Positions 16,918-25,164 of a stretch of DNA of 64,000 bases are shown here, in pieces. This DNA is from Massilia sp. Root335 (GTDB taxonomy: Bacteria > Pseudomonadota > Gammaproteobacteria > Burkholderiales > Burkholderiaceae_D): the NCBI RefSeq assembly GCF_001425685.1, contig NZ_LMCY01000044.1:763-64762 (forward strand), written 5' to 3'. The notes beneath the pieces were generated by a model. The model made no database searches. It worked only from the letters and a program-made list of their open reading frames with translations, and was not told the origin of the DNA. Positions within the stretch are counted from its first letter, which is position 1. Each line of letters opens with the position of its first letter. Position numbers and translations under genes: made by a program.

Positions 16918-17406
16918 TCAGCCGAACTGGCGGATCTTCGCGACGAGCTTGGTCGTCGAGCGGTCGTGCGCGAAATCGATCGCGACGGCCTTGCCGCCGT
17001 AGGCAAGCACCGCCTTGCCTTCCGGGATGGCGCTCATGACGTAGTCGCCGCCCTTGGCGTAGATGTCGGGCCGGGCTTCCTGGACCACTTCCAGCGCCGT
17101 GTCCTCGTCGAATTCGACGACGAGGCTGACGGATTCCAGCGCAGCCAGCACGGCCATGCGGTCGGCCAGCGTATTGAGCGGGCGGTCGTCGCCTTTACCG
17201 AGCCGCTTCACGGACGCGTCCGTGTTGACCGCGACGACCAGCGACGCGCCCAGCGCGCGGGCCTGCGCCAGATACGTGACGTGGCCGCGGTGCAGGATAT
17301 CGAACACGCCGTTCGTCAGCACGACGGGTTTCGGCAGGTCGGCGATGCGTTGCGGCAGGGTGGCGCGGGTGCAGAGTTTTTGTTCGAAGGTAGACATGGC
17401 GTGCAT
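16918..17406 (-). CDS. rfaE2: D-glycero-beta-D-manno-heptose 1-phosphate adenylyltransferase (RfaE2/HldE C-terminal type)
   Basis: 162 aa. The nucleotidyltransferase motif is VLTNGVFDILHRGHVTYL (H-x-G-H), followed by RPLNTLADRMAVLAALESV and the C-terminal STTKLVAKIR with its ISTT-type motif. This stand-alone domain makes ADP-heptose for LPS core; in E. coli it is fused to the kinase as HldE. A start three codons in (17397) is equally possible. It lies 1 nt after the PilU-like gene stop, on the same strand. Confidence 0.93.
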   Translation of the reverse strand: MHAMSTFEQKLCTRATLPQRIADLPKPVVLTNGVFDILHRGHVTYLAQARALGASLVVAVNTDASVKRLGKGDDRPLNTLADRMAVLAALESVSLVVEFDEDTALEVVQEARPDIYAKGGDYVMSAIPEGKAVLAYGGKAVAIDFAHDRSTTKLVAKIRQFG

Positions 17407-17407
17407 T

Positions 17408-18598
17408 CTACCCCGCGGCCGGCGGTTCCTCTTCCGGCTCGTCCATCAGCATCGACAGCTCGGCGGGCTTCGCGGCGGCGCCGCCCTCGCCAGGCGCCTT
17501 GCGCTCGCCCGACAGCTTGATCTGCAGGCGCAGGCCGTTCGCGGAATCGGCGTTGCGGATCGCTTCGTCGTAGCTGATGAAGCCCTTGTTGTAGAGCTCG
17601 AACAAGGCCTGGTCGAACGTGCACATGCCCAGTTCGCGCGACTTGTGCATGATCTCCTTGATACTCTGGAAATTGCCTTTCAGGATCATCTCGCCGATCG
17701 TCGGCGTGTTCAGCAGGATTTCGATGGCGGCCTTGCGGCCCTTGCCGTCTTCCGTGCGGACCAGGCGCTGCGACACGATGGCGCGCAGGTTCGACGACAG
17801 GTCCATCAGCAACTGGTTGCGCCGTTCTTCCGGGAAGAAGTTGATGATGCGGTCCATCGTCTGGTTGGCGTTGTTCGCGTGCAGCGTCCCCAGGCACAGG
17901 TGGCCCGTTTCGGCGAACGCGATGGCGTGTTCCATCGTTTCCGTATCGCGGATCTCACCGATCAGGATCACGTCCGGCGCCTGGCGCAGCGTGTTCTTCA
18001 GCGCGTTGTGCCAGGACAGCGTGTCGACGCCGACCTCGCGGTGCGTGATGAGGCAGCTCTTGTTCTTGTGGACGTATTCGACCGGGTCCTCGACCGTGAT
18101 GATGTGGCCGGCCGAATTGCTGTTGCGGTAATCGATCATCGCCGCCAGCGTCGTCGACTTGCCGGACCCCGTGCCGCCGACGACGAGGACGAGCCCTCGC
18201 TTGGTCATGACGACGTCCTTCAACACCTCGGGCAGGTCGAGTTTTTCGAAGTTCGGGATTTCCGACGCAATCGTGCGCACCACCATGCTCACGCTCTGCT
18301 GCTGCACGAACACGTTCACGCGGAAACGGCACACGCCGGGCAGGGAAATGGCGAAATTGCACTCCATCTCGGCCTCGAACTCGGTGCGTTGGCGCTCGTT
18401 CATCAGCGACAAGGCGAGCGCACGCGTGACGTCGCCCGTCAGGCGCTGGTTGCTCAGGGGCTTCATCGCGCCCTGGTGCTTCATGCTGGGCGGGAAATCG
18501 GCCGAGATGAACAGGTCGGAGCCGCCCTGGTGATGCATCACCGTGAGCAGCTTGTGCATGTAGGCCTGGGCTTCCGCCGGGCCGAAGGTCGAAGACAT
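17408..18598 (-). CDS. PilT/PilU family type IV pilus ATPase (PilU-like paralogue)
   Basis: About 396 aa from MSSTFGPAEA. Walker A is GGTGSGKST (141-149), with the His/Asp boxes around HIITVEDPVEY and Walker B DVILIGEIRD. The C-terminal half has ILLNTPTIGEMILKGNFQSIKEIMHKS, which matches the PilU pattern rather than the AIRNLIRE of PilT. It ends in an acidic tail (DEPEEEPPAAG). It is the third retraction-type ATPase in this window, the others being pilT and pilU at 51.2-53.4 kb. Its distance from other pilus genes suggests a separate or modulatory role (inference). Confidence 0.9.
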   Translation of the reverse strand: MSSTFGPAEAQAYMHKLLTVMHHQGGSDLFISADFPPSMKHQGAMKPLSNQRLTGDVTRALALSLMNERQRTEFEAEMECNFAISLPGVCRFRVNVFVQQQSVSMVVRTIASEIPNFEKLDLPEVLKDVVMTKRGLVLVVGGTGSGKSTTLAAMIDYRNSNSAGHIITVEDPVEYVHKNKSCLITHREVGVDTLSWHNALKNTLRQAPDVILIGEIRDTETMEHAIAFAETGHLCLGTLHANNANQTMDRIINFFPEERRNQLLMDLSSNLRAIVSQRLVRTEDGKGRKAAIEILLNTPTIGEMILKGNFQSIKEIMHKSRELGMCTFDQALFELYNKGFISYDEAIRNADSANGLRLQIKLSGERKAPGEGGAAAKPAELSMLMDEPEEEPPAAG

Positions 18599-18641
18599 GG
18601 ATGCCTCTTTGTTAACGCCAGGCAACATCGCCAGCACGGCC

Positions 18642-18670
18642 ATTATATCCATGGCTTTACCGGTAAAATA
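18642..18670 (-). promoter_or_regulatory. Candidate promoter of the PilU-like gene with a 12-bp palindrome
   Basis: On the minus strand TATAAT (18642-18647) is preceded at 17 nt by TATTTT. The perfect palindrome TTTACCGGTAAA (18656-18667) lies in the spacer and so also upstream of oxyR on the other strand. It could be an operator shared by both genes; no known box matches. Confidence 0.4.
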
Positions 18671-18734
18671 GTGCCAGACTGCCTAAAACCTGGGCAAACG
18701 TGTCTTCCAGAACACGGCTGGTAAGAAAGAACCC

Positions 18735-19679
18735 ATGACACTGACCGAACTGAAGTACATCGTCGCCGTCGCGCGCGCCCGGCATTTCGGGCATGCGGCC
18801 GAAGCCTGTTTCGTTGCCCAGCCGACGCTGTCGGTCGCCATCAAGAAGCTCGAGGACGAACTCGGCGTGACCCTGTTCGAACGGGGCGGCTCGGAAGTGT
18901 CCGTGACGCCGCTGGGCGCGCAGATCGTGGCGCAGGCCGAGCGTGTGCTCGAGCAGACGGCTGCCATCAAGGAATTGGCCAAGCAGAACAAGGACCCGCT
19001 GTCCGGCCCGCTGCGCCTGGGCGTGATCTACACGGTCGGCCCCTACCTGCTGCCGCCGCTCGTGAAAAACCTCATCGAGCACGTGCCGCAGATGCCGCTC
19101 GTGCTGCAAGAGAATTTCACGGTAAAACTGCTCGACCTGCTGCGCCAGGGCGAGCTGGACGCCGCCATCATGGCCCTGCCGCTGCCGGAACACGGCATGG
19201 CGGTGCAGCCGCTGTACGACGAACCGTTCGTCGTCGCCATGCCGAAGCACCATCCGTGGGCCACGCGCGCGGACATCTCGGCCGAAGACCTCAAGAGCGA
19301 GACGATGCTGCTGCTGGGCACCGGCCACTGCTTCCGCGACCAGGTGCTGGAAGTCTGCCCGGAGATGGCGCGCTTCTCTTCGGCGCCGGGCAACGGCATG
19401 CAGCGCACGTTCGAAGGCTCGTCGCTGGAGACGATCCGCCACATGGTCGCGAGCGGCATCGGCCTGACCGTGCTGCCGCGCGCCTCCGTGCCGGACATGA
19501 AGGACCCGCACGGCATGCTGACCTTCGTCCCGTTCCAGGACCCGGCGCCGTCGCGCCGCGTCGCGATCGTGTGGCGCAAGAGTTTTACGCGCCGCGCCGC
19601 CATCGATGCCGTCGTGAAGGCCGTCGCCGACTGCGGGCTGCCCGGCGTCGAGATGGTCACGCTCCAGGCCGCAGCCTGA
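18735..19679 (+). CDS. oxyR: Hydrogen-peroxide sensor OxyR (LysR family)
   Basis: 314 aa. N-terminal winged HTH (LTELKYIVAVARARHFGHAA, TLSVAIKKLEDELG). The redox cysteines fall exactly at C199 and C208 in GTGHCFRDQVLEVC, the same numbers as E. coli OxyR, and the sensor fold around them is conserved. On peroxide stress the C199-C208 disulfide turns the protein into an activator of catalase and peroxidase genes. None of those lies next to it here. The last 23 bp overlap the convergent secreted-protein gene. Confidence 0.95.
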   Translation: MTLTELKYIVAVARARHFGHAAEACFVAQPTLSVAIKKLEDELGVTLFERGGSEVSVTPLGAQIVAQAERVLEQTAAIKELAKQNKDPLSGPLRLGVIYTVGPYLLPPLVKNLIEHVPQMPLVLQENFTVKLLDLLRQGELDAAIMALPLPEHGMAVQPLYDEPFVVAMPKHHPWATRADISAEDLKSETMLLLGTGHCFRDQVLEVCPEMARFSSAPGNGMQRTFEGSSLETIRHMVASGIGLTVLPRASVPDMKDPHGMLTFVPFQDPAPSRRVAIVWRKSFTRRAAIDAVVKAVADCGLPGVEMVTLQAAA

Positions 19680-20187
19680 CGCGCGCCGGGGCGGCCGGCA
19701 ATGCGGATACGCCGGCCGGCTGGGCGATCCGCATGCCGAAATCGCGGCACGGCCCGGGATGCCCGGCATGGCGACCGGTAAAGGCGTCGGCCAGTTCGGC
19801 GCCGCGGCGCGGCAATTCGTTCATCGACGCGCAGCGGACCGCGTCCCACGTCGTGCCGGCCTGCCTGAATTCCACGGCGCGCACGGTATAGGCGCGGCCG
19901 CCCTGCTCCACGGCCACCAGGGCGGTGTCGCCGTTGACGATGCCGAGCGCGAAGCGGCGCGTCGGCATGTTGTCGGCGCGGAGGTCGCCTTCGTTGAAAT
20001 CCTCGCCCCGGTCGGCGATGCCGTCCGCGCCGAGTCCCACGCCCAGCAGCGCCTGGATGCCGGCGGGGAGCTCGCGCAGCGACTGCGCCTCCGTCCATTC
20101 CCCCTGCTCCGCCTGGCCGGCGGCGTCCGCGAGCGTACAACAGCCGAGTCCGATTCCGGCCAGCACCAACATGATTGCGAACTGCAT
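19657..20187 (-). CDS. Putative secreted protein of unknown function
   Basis: 176 aa. Signal peptide MQFAIMLVLAGIGLGC... ending near ADAAG, with a possible lipid Cys pair (C18/C19 in GLGCCTLADA). The mature part has ALLGVGLGADGIADRGEDFN and ALGIVNGDTALVAVEQGGRAYTVRAVEFRQAG, then an Ala/Pro/Arg-rich end. No family recognised. The ATG at 20187 has AAGGAG 8 nt upstream, which decides the start. It converges on oxyR, overlapping its end by 23 bp. Confidence 0.7.
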   Translation of the reverse strand: MQFAIMLVLAGIGLGCCTLADAAGQAEQGEWTEAQSLRELPAGIQALLGVGLGADGIADRGEDFNEGDLRADNMPTRRFALGIVNGDTALVAVEQGGRAYTVRAVEFRQAGTTWDAVRCASMNELPRRGAELADAFTGRHAGHPGPCRDFGMRIAQPAGVSALPAAPARVRLRPGA

Positions 20188-20371
20188 ACGAGGTCTCCTT
20201 AGTCGAAAGACCGGATCGTAGAGCGCCCGCGTGCGCCATGCCTTGTGCATCGTCTACGTACCGGTTTCCGGACCCGCGCCGAGTTCACCCGATCGGCGCC
20301 GTACTGCCGGGCGCGCCCCGGCAGGCTACAATCCTGACCTTGCAGATACTCAATTATTCAATTCGAACGAC

Positions 20372-21226
20372 ATGAACAAGCTGGCGCTGTATTTCCGCCT
20401 GGTCCGGGCCCACAAGCCGATCGGCATCCTGCTGCTGTTGTGGCCCACGCTGTGGGCGTTGTGGATGGCGTCGGGCGGGCATCCCGATCCGCAGTATCTC
20501 GTCATCTTCATCGTCGGCACGGCGCTGATGCGATCGAGCGGCTGCGCGATCAACGATTACGCCGACCGCGACTTCGACCGCCACGTCAAGCGCACCGTCG
20601 ACCGTCCGCTCACCAGTGGCCGCATCAAGGGCTGGGAAGCGCTGATGGTGGCGGCCGTGCTCGCGATCGTTTCGTTCCTGCTGATCCTGCCGCTGAACAC
20701 GCTGACGAAGGAATTGTCCGTCGTGGCCGTGATCGTGGCCGGCAGCTATCCGTATTTCAAGCGCTTCTTCGCGATCCCGCAGGCCTACCTCGGCATCGCG
20801 TTCGGCTTCGGCATCCCGATGGCCTTCGCCGCCGTGCAAGACCAGGTGCCGGCCGTCGCGTGGTGGCTGCTGGCCGCGAACGTGTTCTGGTCGGTCGCGT
20901 ACGACACGGAATACGCGATGGTCGACCGCGACGACGACCTGATCATCGGCATCCGCACGTCGGCCATCACGTTCGGCCGCTACGACGTCTTCGCCATCAT
21001 GGTGTGCTATGCGGCGGCGCTCGGCATCGATCTCGCGTGCGGCTGGATGCTGGGCCTGCGCTGGTGGTTCGTGGCGGGCATCGCGGTCGCGGCCGGGATG
21101 GCCGTCTACCACTACACCCTGATCCGCGGGCGCGACCGCATGCAATGCTTCGCCGCGTTCAACCAAAACAACTGGTTGGGTGCGGCCGTGTTCGCTGGCG
21201 TCGCGCTAGACTATGCATTAGGATAA
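20372..21226 (+). CDS. ubiA: 4-hydroxybenzoate octaprenyltransferase
   Basis: 284 aa with about nine membrane helices. Both prenyl-diphosphate/Mg motifs are present: NDYADRDFD near residue 66 and DTEYAMVDRDDD near 180, with RPLTSGRI after the first. This is UbiA, which attaches the polyprenyl tail to 4-hydroxybenzoate in ubiquinone synthesis at the inner membrane. The usual N-terminus (LYFRLVRAHKPIGILLLLWPTLWALW) fixes the start at 20372; the open frame upstream is not conserved-looking. Confidence 0.95.
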   Translation: MNKLALYFRLVRAHKPIGILLLLWPTLWALWMASGGHPDPQYLVIFIVGTALMRSSGCAINDYADRDFDRHVKRTVDRPLTSGRIKGWEALMVAAVLAIVSFLLILPLNTLTKELSVVAVIVAGSYPYFKRFFAIPQAYLGIAFGFGIPMAFAAVQDQVPAVAWWLLAANVFWSVAYDTEYAMVDRDDDLIIGIRTSAITFGRYDVFAIMVCYAAALGIDLACGWMLGLRWWFVAGIAVAAGMAVYHYTLIRGRDRMQCFAAFNQNNWLGAAVFAGVALDYALG

Positions 21227-21264
21227 TATTGTCCGTAACATAATCGATAACGAGAGGTTCACCC

Positions 21265-21585
21265 ATGATGGAAAAAATCCCGACCCAGACCGGCGCCCGC
21301 GACCAGCTGCTGTCCGACCTGAAGACCGTCATCCAGGACGCGGAAGCCTGGCTGCGCCACAGCGGCCACCTGACGGGCGAAGAGTTCAAGGTCGCCAAGG
21401 CCAAGTTCGAGCGCACCCTCGTCAAGGCCAAGGACGACATCATCCGCCTGGAAGAAGCCGCGGTCGAAAAAGCCAAGGTCGCCGCCAAGGCCACCGACGA
21501 ATACGTCAAGGAAAACCCGTGGAAGGCAGTCGGCCTCGGTACCGCGGTCGGTGTCGTGATCGGCATGCTGATCGCCCGTAAATAA
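21265..21585 (+). CDS. DUF883 family protein (YqjD/ElaB-like)
   Basis: 106 aa. A long Lys/Glu-rich amphipathic helix region (KTVIQDAEAWLRHSGHLTGEEFKVAKAKFERTLVKAKDD) is followed by YVKENPWKAVGLGTAVGVVIGMLIARK, the C-terminal membrane anchor typical of YqjD/ElaB. E. coli members bind ribosomes at the membrane in stationary phase. First gene of a tightly packed trio with yqjE- and yqjK-type genes. Stop and next start share a base (TAATG). Confidence 0.92.
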   Translation: MMEKIPTQTGARDQLLSDLKTVIQDAEAWLRHSGHLTGEEFKVAKAKFERTLVKAKDDIIRLEEAAVEKAKVAAKATDEYVKENPWKAVGLGTAVGVVIGMLIARK

Positions 21586-21989
21586 TGACGTTCTTCGCGA
21601 CGGCCGGCCGCATCGGGGCGACACTCGTCGCCATGGCCGGCACGCGCCTGGAACTGGCCGCCGTCGAATTCCAGGAAGACGCACGCCGCCTGCTGGGCCA
21701 CCTCGCGTGGACCCTGCTGGCCGTGTTCCTGGCCGCCGGCGCCCTGCTGCTGGCCGCGCTGTTCGTCATCGCCGTCTTCTGGGACACCTACCGCCTGCAA
21801 GCCGTCGGCGGCATGGCCGTCCTGTTCGGCGCGCTGGCCGGCATCATCGTGCTGAAGGTGCGCGCCAGCATGAACGCGGAGGCGCCGCTGCTGTCCGCCA
21901 CCCTGGCCGAGCTGCGCAACGACATCGATTACCTGCGCCACGGGGCAGCCCAACACACGGCACACCACGCGGGAGCGGCCGATGAATAA
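21585..21989 (+). CDS. Phage-holin-family / DUF1469 membrane protein (YqjE-like)
   Basis: 134 aa with two strong helices (LAWTLLAVFLAAGALLLAALFVIAVFW and AVGGMAVLFGALAGIIVLKV). N-terminal ATAGRIGATLVAMAGTRLELAAVEFQEDARR is the YqjE/holin_X signature. The C-terminus is charged and His-rich. Translationally coupled to the genes on both sides. Function unknown; the trio is a general-stress membrane set in enterobacteria. Confidence 0.88.
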   Translation: MTFFATAGRIGATLVAMAGTRLELAAVEFQEDARRLLGHLAWTLLAVFLAAGALLLAALFVIAVFWDTYRLQAVGGMAVLFGALAGIIVLKVRASMNAEAPLLSATLAELRNDIDYLRHGAAQHTAHHAGAADE

Positions 21990-22275
21990 GTCCGAACTCA
22001 CCGCACGCCGCGCCGCGCTGATCGAGCAATGCGCCGAACAGCGCGTGGGCCTGGCCTACGAGCTGGACGCGCTGCGCCCTTCGAAAGCGCTGGCCGGCAA
22101 TCCGCTGGCCGGCTACGTCGCCGCCAACCGCAAGCTCGTGCTGGGTGCGGCCGGCGCCGTGCTGGGACTCGTCCTCATGCGCCGCAAGCGCCTGGCCGGC
22201 GTCGCCACGTCGGCCCTGTCGGTGTGGAAGATGGCGCGCGGCGCGCTGGGGCTCGTGGCGCAGCTGCGGCGCTGA
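21982..22275 (+). CDS. YqjK-like protein
   Basis: 97 aa. Basic N-terminal helix (LTARRAALIEQCAEQRVGLAYELDALRP), then a hydrophobic stretch (KLVLGAAGAVLGLVLMRRKRL). Position third after YqjD/YqjE-type genes with an 8-nt overlap, together with the RRxxLixxcaxqR start, identifies it as the YqjK-type member. Confidence 0.75.
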   Translation: MNKSELTARRAALIEQCAEQRVGLAYELDALRPSKALAGNPLAGYVAANRKLVLGAAGAVLGLVLMRRKRLAGVATSALSVWKMARGALGLVAQLRR

Positions 22276-22281
22276 CGGGCG

Positions 22282-22665
22282 ATGTCATTCGTGTTGCGCA
22301 TCCTGTCTGCGCCGTTGTTCGTTCTGGCCGTCCTGTCGGCCGGCTGTTCGCGCACGTCCCCGGACACGCCGGCGCGCCATGCCGCCGCGCCCGGGCAGAT
22401 TTCGGAACGGCAGGCGCTGGACCTGCTCGTCGCGCGGTTGAAGGCGCATCGCGTGAAGGATCTCGACTGCCTGACGTTCATGAACGAGAACGATACCCCG
22501 GCCAACGCCACGGCAGACCGATGGGAATTCGCCGCCCGTGAAATCCACGACCAGCGCTGCGGCGGCGATCCGGACGTCGCGCCGGTGCGCGACCGCTACC
22601 AGGTCGATGCGTCGGGCAAGGTCCTCGTCTACAACGCCGCGGAAGCCGATTACACGCCGTTCTGA
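22282..22665 (+). CDS. Putative lipoprotein of unknown function
   Basis: 127 aa. A signal peptide with lipobox (LAVLSAGCSR, Cys at ~22), then a small domain with SERQALDLLVARLKAHRVKDLDCLTFMNEND and RDRYQVDASGKVLVYNAAEADYTPF. The two later cysteines may pair. No family recognised. It starts 6 nt after the YqjK-like gene, so may ride on the same transcript. Its end overlaps the convergent NUDIX gene by 16 bp. Confidence 0.7.
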   Translation: MSFVLRILSAPLFVLAVLSAGCSRTSPDTPARHAAAPGQISERQALDLLVARLKAHRVKDLDCLTFMNENDTPANATADRWEFAAREIHDQRCGGDPDVAPVRDRYQVDASGKVLVYNAAEADYTPF

Positions 22666-23600
22666 ACGGACGCGCGCGGGATCTCGTCCAGCGCCGCGTA
22701 CACGTGCTTGCCCAGCTGCCGCGCCCTCGCCACCATCAGGTCCGCGCCCGCCGACGCGCCGCCGATGCGCAGCACCGCGTCGCAACGTTCCAGCAAACGC
22801 TGCGCATGTGGATGGAACATCGCGTCGAATATGGCGTCGCCCGGCTGCTGCGAACCCGCCACGCGGACCATCGGCAGCGCCAGCCATTCGCCCAGCACGG
22901 GCAGGTGCCCGGCCTCGTACAACGGCATCACGCACGCCTCCATCGCCGCCACGTTGTGCGCGATGCGCGCCGGATCGCCGTCCGTGCCGGAGCGGTACGG
23001 CCCCGCGACCAGGATCATCATCCCGCGCGGCGCGAACAGGTGCAGCTGCGCGTACTGCAGCAGCATGATCGTCTTGCCGTCGACGATGCCCGTGCCGATC
23101 ATGGCCAGCGCCGCGTCGATGTCGAGCTCCAGCACGTCCAGCCGTTCGCCCTCTTCCGCCACGCCGCCGCCCGGCCCGATGCGGTCGCGCGCCTCGTACT
23201 CGGCGACGAAGAAGTGCAGGCGCTCCGTCACGCTGCCGGGACTCATGAACGCATCCCACAGGCGGCGCACGGTGCCGACGCGATAGCCCGTTTCCTCCTC
23301 GACCTCGGCGCGGATGCGCGCTTCCGGACTCGCGCCGTCGAGCAGGCCGGCCGCCACCTCGACGAGGAAGCCGTCGTGCCCGTTCACATGGGCCGGCAGG
23401 CGGAACTGCCGCGTCAGCACGACGGTACGGCGCGCACGGTTGACCAGCAAGAGCGTCGCGCCGTTGCCGCGGTCATACGTTTCGCGGGTCTGCACGTCCC
23501 AGCCGCCATCCTGCGTGCGCAGCGCGAACGTCGTCTTTTTCAACACGCCCCAGTCGTCCGACAGCAGCTCGACCTGCCTGATTTCCACTTGATCCTGCAC
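22650..23600 (-). CDS. NUDIX hydrolase (NudK-like) fused to a DUF4406-like domain
   Basis: About 316 aa. N-terminal half: NudK/ADP-sugar-pyrophosphatase style (VELLSDDWGVLKKTTF, VVLTRQFRLPA) with a Nudix box GLLDGASPEARIRAEVEEETGY. The second Glu cluster is intact, but the usual E after the first loop is Ser. C-terminal half (~206-316): MMILVAGPYRSG...RIAHNVAAMEACVMPLYEAGHLPVLGEW and CDAVLRIGGASAGADLMVARARQLGKHVY, resembling DUF4406/nucleoside 2-deoxyribosyltransferase-like folds. The GTG at 23600 with GGAG upstream is preferred over an in-frame TTG at 23642. The fusion hints at nucleotide or nucleotide-sugar salvage. Confidence 0.82.
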   Translation of the reverse strand: MQDQVEIRQVELLSDDWGVLKKTTFALRTQDGGWDVQTRETYDRGNGATLLLVNRARRTVVLTRQFRLPAHVNGHDGFLVEVAAGLLDGASPEARIRAEVEEETGYRVGTVRRLWDAFMSPGSVTERLHFFVAEYEARDRIGPGGGVAEEGERLDVLELDIDAALAMIGTGIVDGKTIMLLQYAQLHLFAPRGMMILVAGPYRSGTDGDPARIAHNVAAMEACVMPLYEAGHLPVLGEWLALPMVRVAGSQQPGDAIFDAMFHPHAQRLLERCDAVLRIGGASAGADLMVARARQLGKHVYAALDEIPRASVQNGV

Positions 23601-23651
23601 GATATTCTCCGAGTATTGAAGTTCGTGTAAACTATCGTGCAATATCGTGCA
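23596..23651. promoter_or_regulatory. Candidate operator cluster: three TATCGTGCA sites between nudix and deoR-type genes
   Basis: TGCACGATATT (23596-23606) and AATATCGTGCA (23641-23651) are perfect 11-bp inverted copies 34 nt apart. A third TATCGTGCA (23633-23641) precedes the last by exactly 10 bp. They cover the divergent gap and reach the nudix GTG start. The DeoR-family product of the next gene is the natural ligand (inference). Confidence 0.6.
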
Positions 23652-23676
23652 CAGTCAAGCACGGTGAAAGGGACGC

Positions 23677-24441
23677 ATGCTGACGAGCCAGCGAAAACAG
23701 TATCTGATGGACGCGCTGCGGCGCGACGGCCGTATCGTCGCCACGGCGATGAGCGCGGCGTTGAACGTGTCGGAAGACACGATCCGGCGCGACCTGCGCG
23801 AACTGGCGAAGGAAGGCCTGCTGCAGCGGGTGCACGGCGGCGCCCTGCCCACGAGTCCGGCGCTGGCGGACTTCGCCACGCGCCACGGCATCGCCACGGA
23901 CGACAAGGCGGCCATCGGCCGCACCGCCGCCGCGCTGGTGCAGCCGGGCCAGGTCGTGTTCGTCGACGGCGGCACCACCTGCGCCCAGCTCGTGCGCGCA
24001 TTGCCGCGCCACCTGCGCGCGACCGTCGTGACGCACAGCCCGTCGATCGCGATGGCGTTGATGGACCATCCGGACATCGACGTCATCATGCTCGGCGGCC
24101 GCCTGTTCCGGCATTCGGCCGTGGGCGTGGGCGCGGCGACGCTGGAAGCCATTGCGCAGATCCGCGCCGACACCTATTTCATGGGCGTGACGAGCGTGCA
24201 TCCGGACAGCGGCCTGTCGACCGGGGATTACGAGGAAGCGTGCGTCAAGCGCGCGCTGTGCCACGCCGCGGCCGAGACGATCGTGCTGGCGTCGTCGGAG
24301 AAACTGGCGACGGCGTCGCCGTATCGCATCGTCGGGCTTTCCGAGATCAGCGGGATCGTGGTGCCGGCGGGGACCGATGAGGCGTTGCTGCGGCCTTATC
24401 GCGAGTTGGGTATTGCGCTGCATGTGCCAAAAACGGTGTAA
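23677..24441 (+). CDS. DeoR/GlpR family transcriptional regulator
   Basis: 254 aa. N-terminal DeoR-type HTH (RKQYLMDALRRDGRIVATAMSAALNVSEDTIRRDLRELAKEGLLQRVHGGAL) and a C-terminal sugar-phosphate sensor domain (VFVDGGTTCAQLVRALP, DVIMLGGRLFRHSAVGVG, YFMGVTSVHPDSGLST). Members repress sugar or nucleoside catabolism and respond to phosphorylated intermediates. It is divergent from the NUDIX fusion, and the shared gap holds three identical 9-bp sites, so the pair probably forms a self-contained regulatory unit. Confidence 0.92.
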   Translation: MLTSQRKQYLMDALRRDGRIVATAMSAALNVSEDTIRRDLRELAKEGLLQRVHGGALPTSPALADFATRHGIATDDKAAIGRTAAALVQPGQVVFVDGGTTCAQLVRALPRHLRATVVTHSPSIAMALMDHPDIDVIMLGGRLFRHSAVGVGAATLEAIAQIRADTYFMGVTSVHPDSGLSTGDYEEACVKRALCHAAAETIVLASSEKLATASPYRIVGLSEISGIVVPAGTDEALLRPYRELGIALHVPKTV

Positions 24442-24502
24442 AAGGATTCCACACAATGATGAAGATTACGGTACGTTGGCTGGCGTGCAGGATGGACGAG
24501 CA

Positions 24503-24886
24503 ATGAAATTTTTAGCGTGCGCAGTGACCGCGATGTGTTTATCGACCCATGCATCGGCATGCCCGATGACGGACGCACTGGTCGAACGCTACGGCATTTC
24601 CTATTCCGGCTTCACGGTCGAGATCCCGGCCGCGCACGCGCCGGATGCGGCCGCCGGGGAATCCCTGGTCCGGATCGCGATTCCGGATACCAGTCACGTC
24701 ATCGACGGCTTTCATCATTCGGTCCTGTTCGATACCGTCAGGAAGAAGGCGTGGATCCTGCGCACCGGCGGCTTTGTCGGCGTATATAAATGGTACGGTC
24801 CGGTCGATGTGACGACGACGTTGCTCGACAACTGCCGGCTCGAGCATGTCGCTGCGTTGGTACGGACCGAAAAGAAAAGTCCGTAG
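24503..24886 (+). CDS. Small secreted protein of unknown function
   Basis: 127 aa with a signal peptide (MKFLACAVTAMCLSTHASAC, cleavage after ~ASA). The mature part has ERYGISYSGFTVEIPAA, FHHSVLFDTVRKKAWILRTGGFVGVYKWYGPV. Cys residues near the start and end could form a disulfide. No family recognised. The start is chosen for the signal peptide. The next ~280 bp hold no supported gene. Confidence 0.65.
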   Translation: MKFLACAVTAMCLSTHASACPMTDALVERYGISYSGFTVEIPAAHAPDAAAGESLVRIAIPDTSHVIDGFHHSVLFDTVRKKAWILRTGGFVGVYKWYGPVDVTTTLLDNCRLEHVAALVRTEKKSP

Positions 24887-25164
24887 CGGACGGCTGTGAC
24901 GATTCGCGAGTTTTCCGGATCGCCAATTTGCCATGCTGGGTAAATCGCTGGAGTCGGCAGGAAGACAAACGAGCCAGGCGTGAGAAAGCGCGCCTTTTTT
25001 GACCGCATGACTCTGCTAAGCTTGGCCGTTACCGGGCGGTCGCGTGGTCTCAACCTGGCGAAGAGCAGCGCTGAACTGAAGCGTGGACGCGTCGCCGCTG
25101 GGCTGAGCTTGCCCAGCATGGATCACGGACATCTCGACGACGCAAACAACCTGGGACTTGATTG

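Noticed and set aside
24887..25164. Short frames in the gap between two small secreted genes
   Set aside because: No ribosome sites, motifs or conserved-looking sequence; treated as non-coding.
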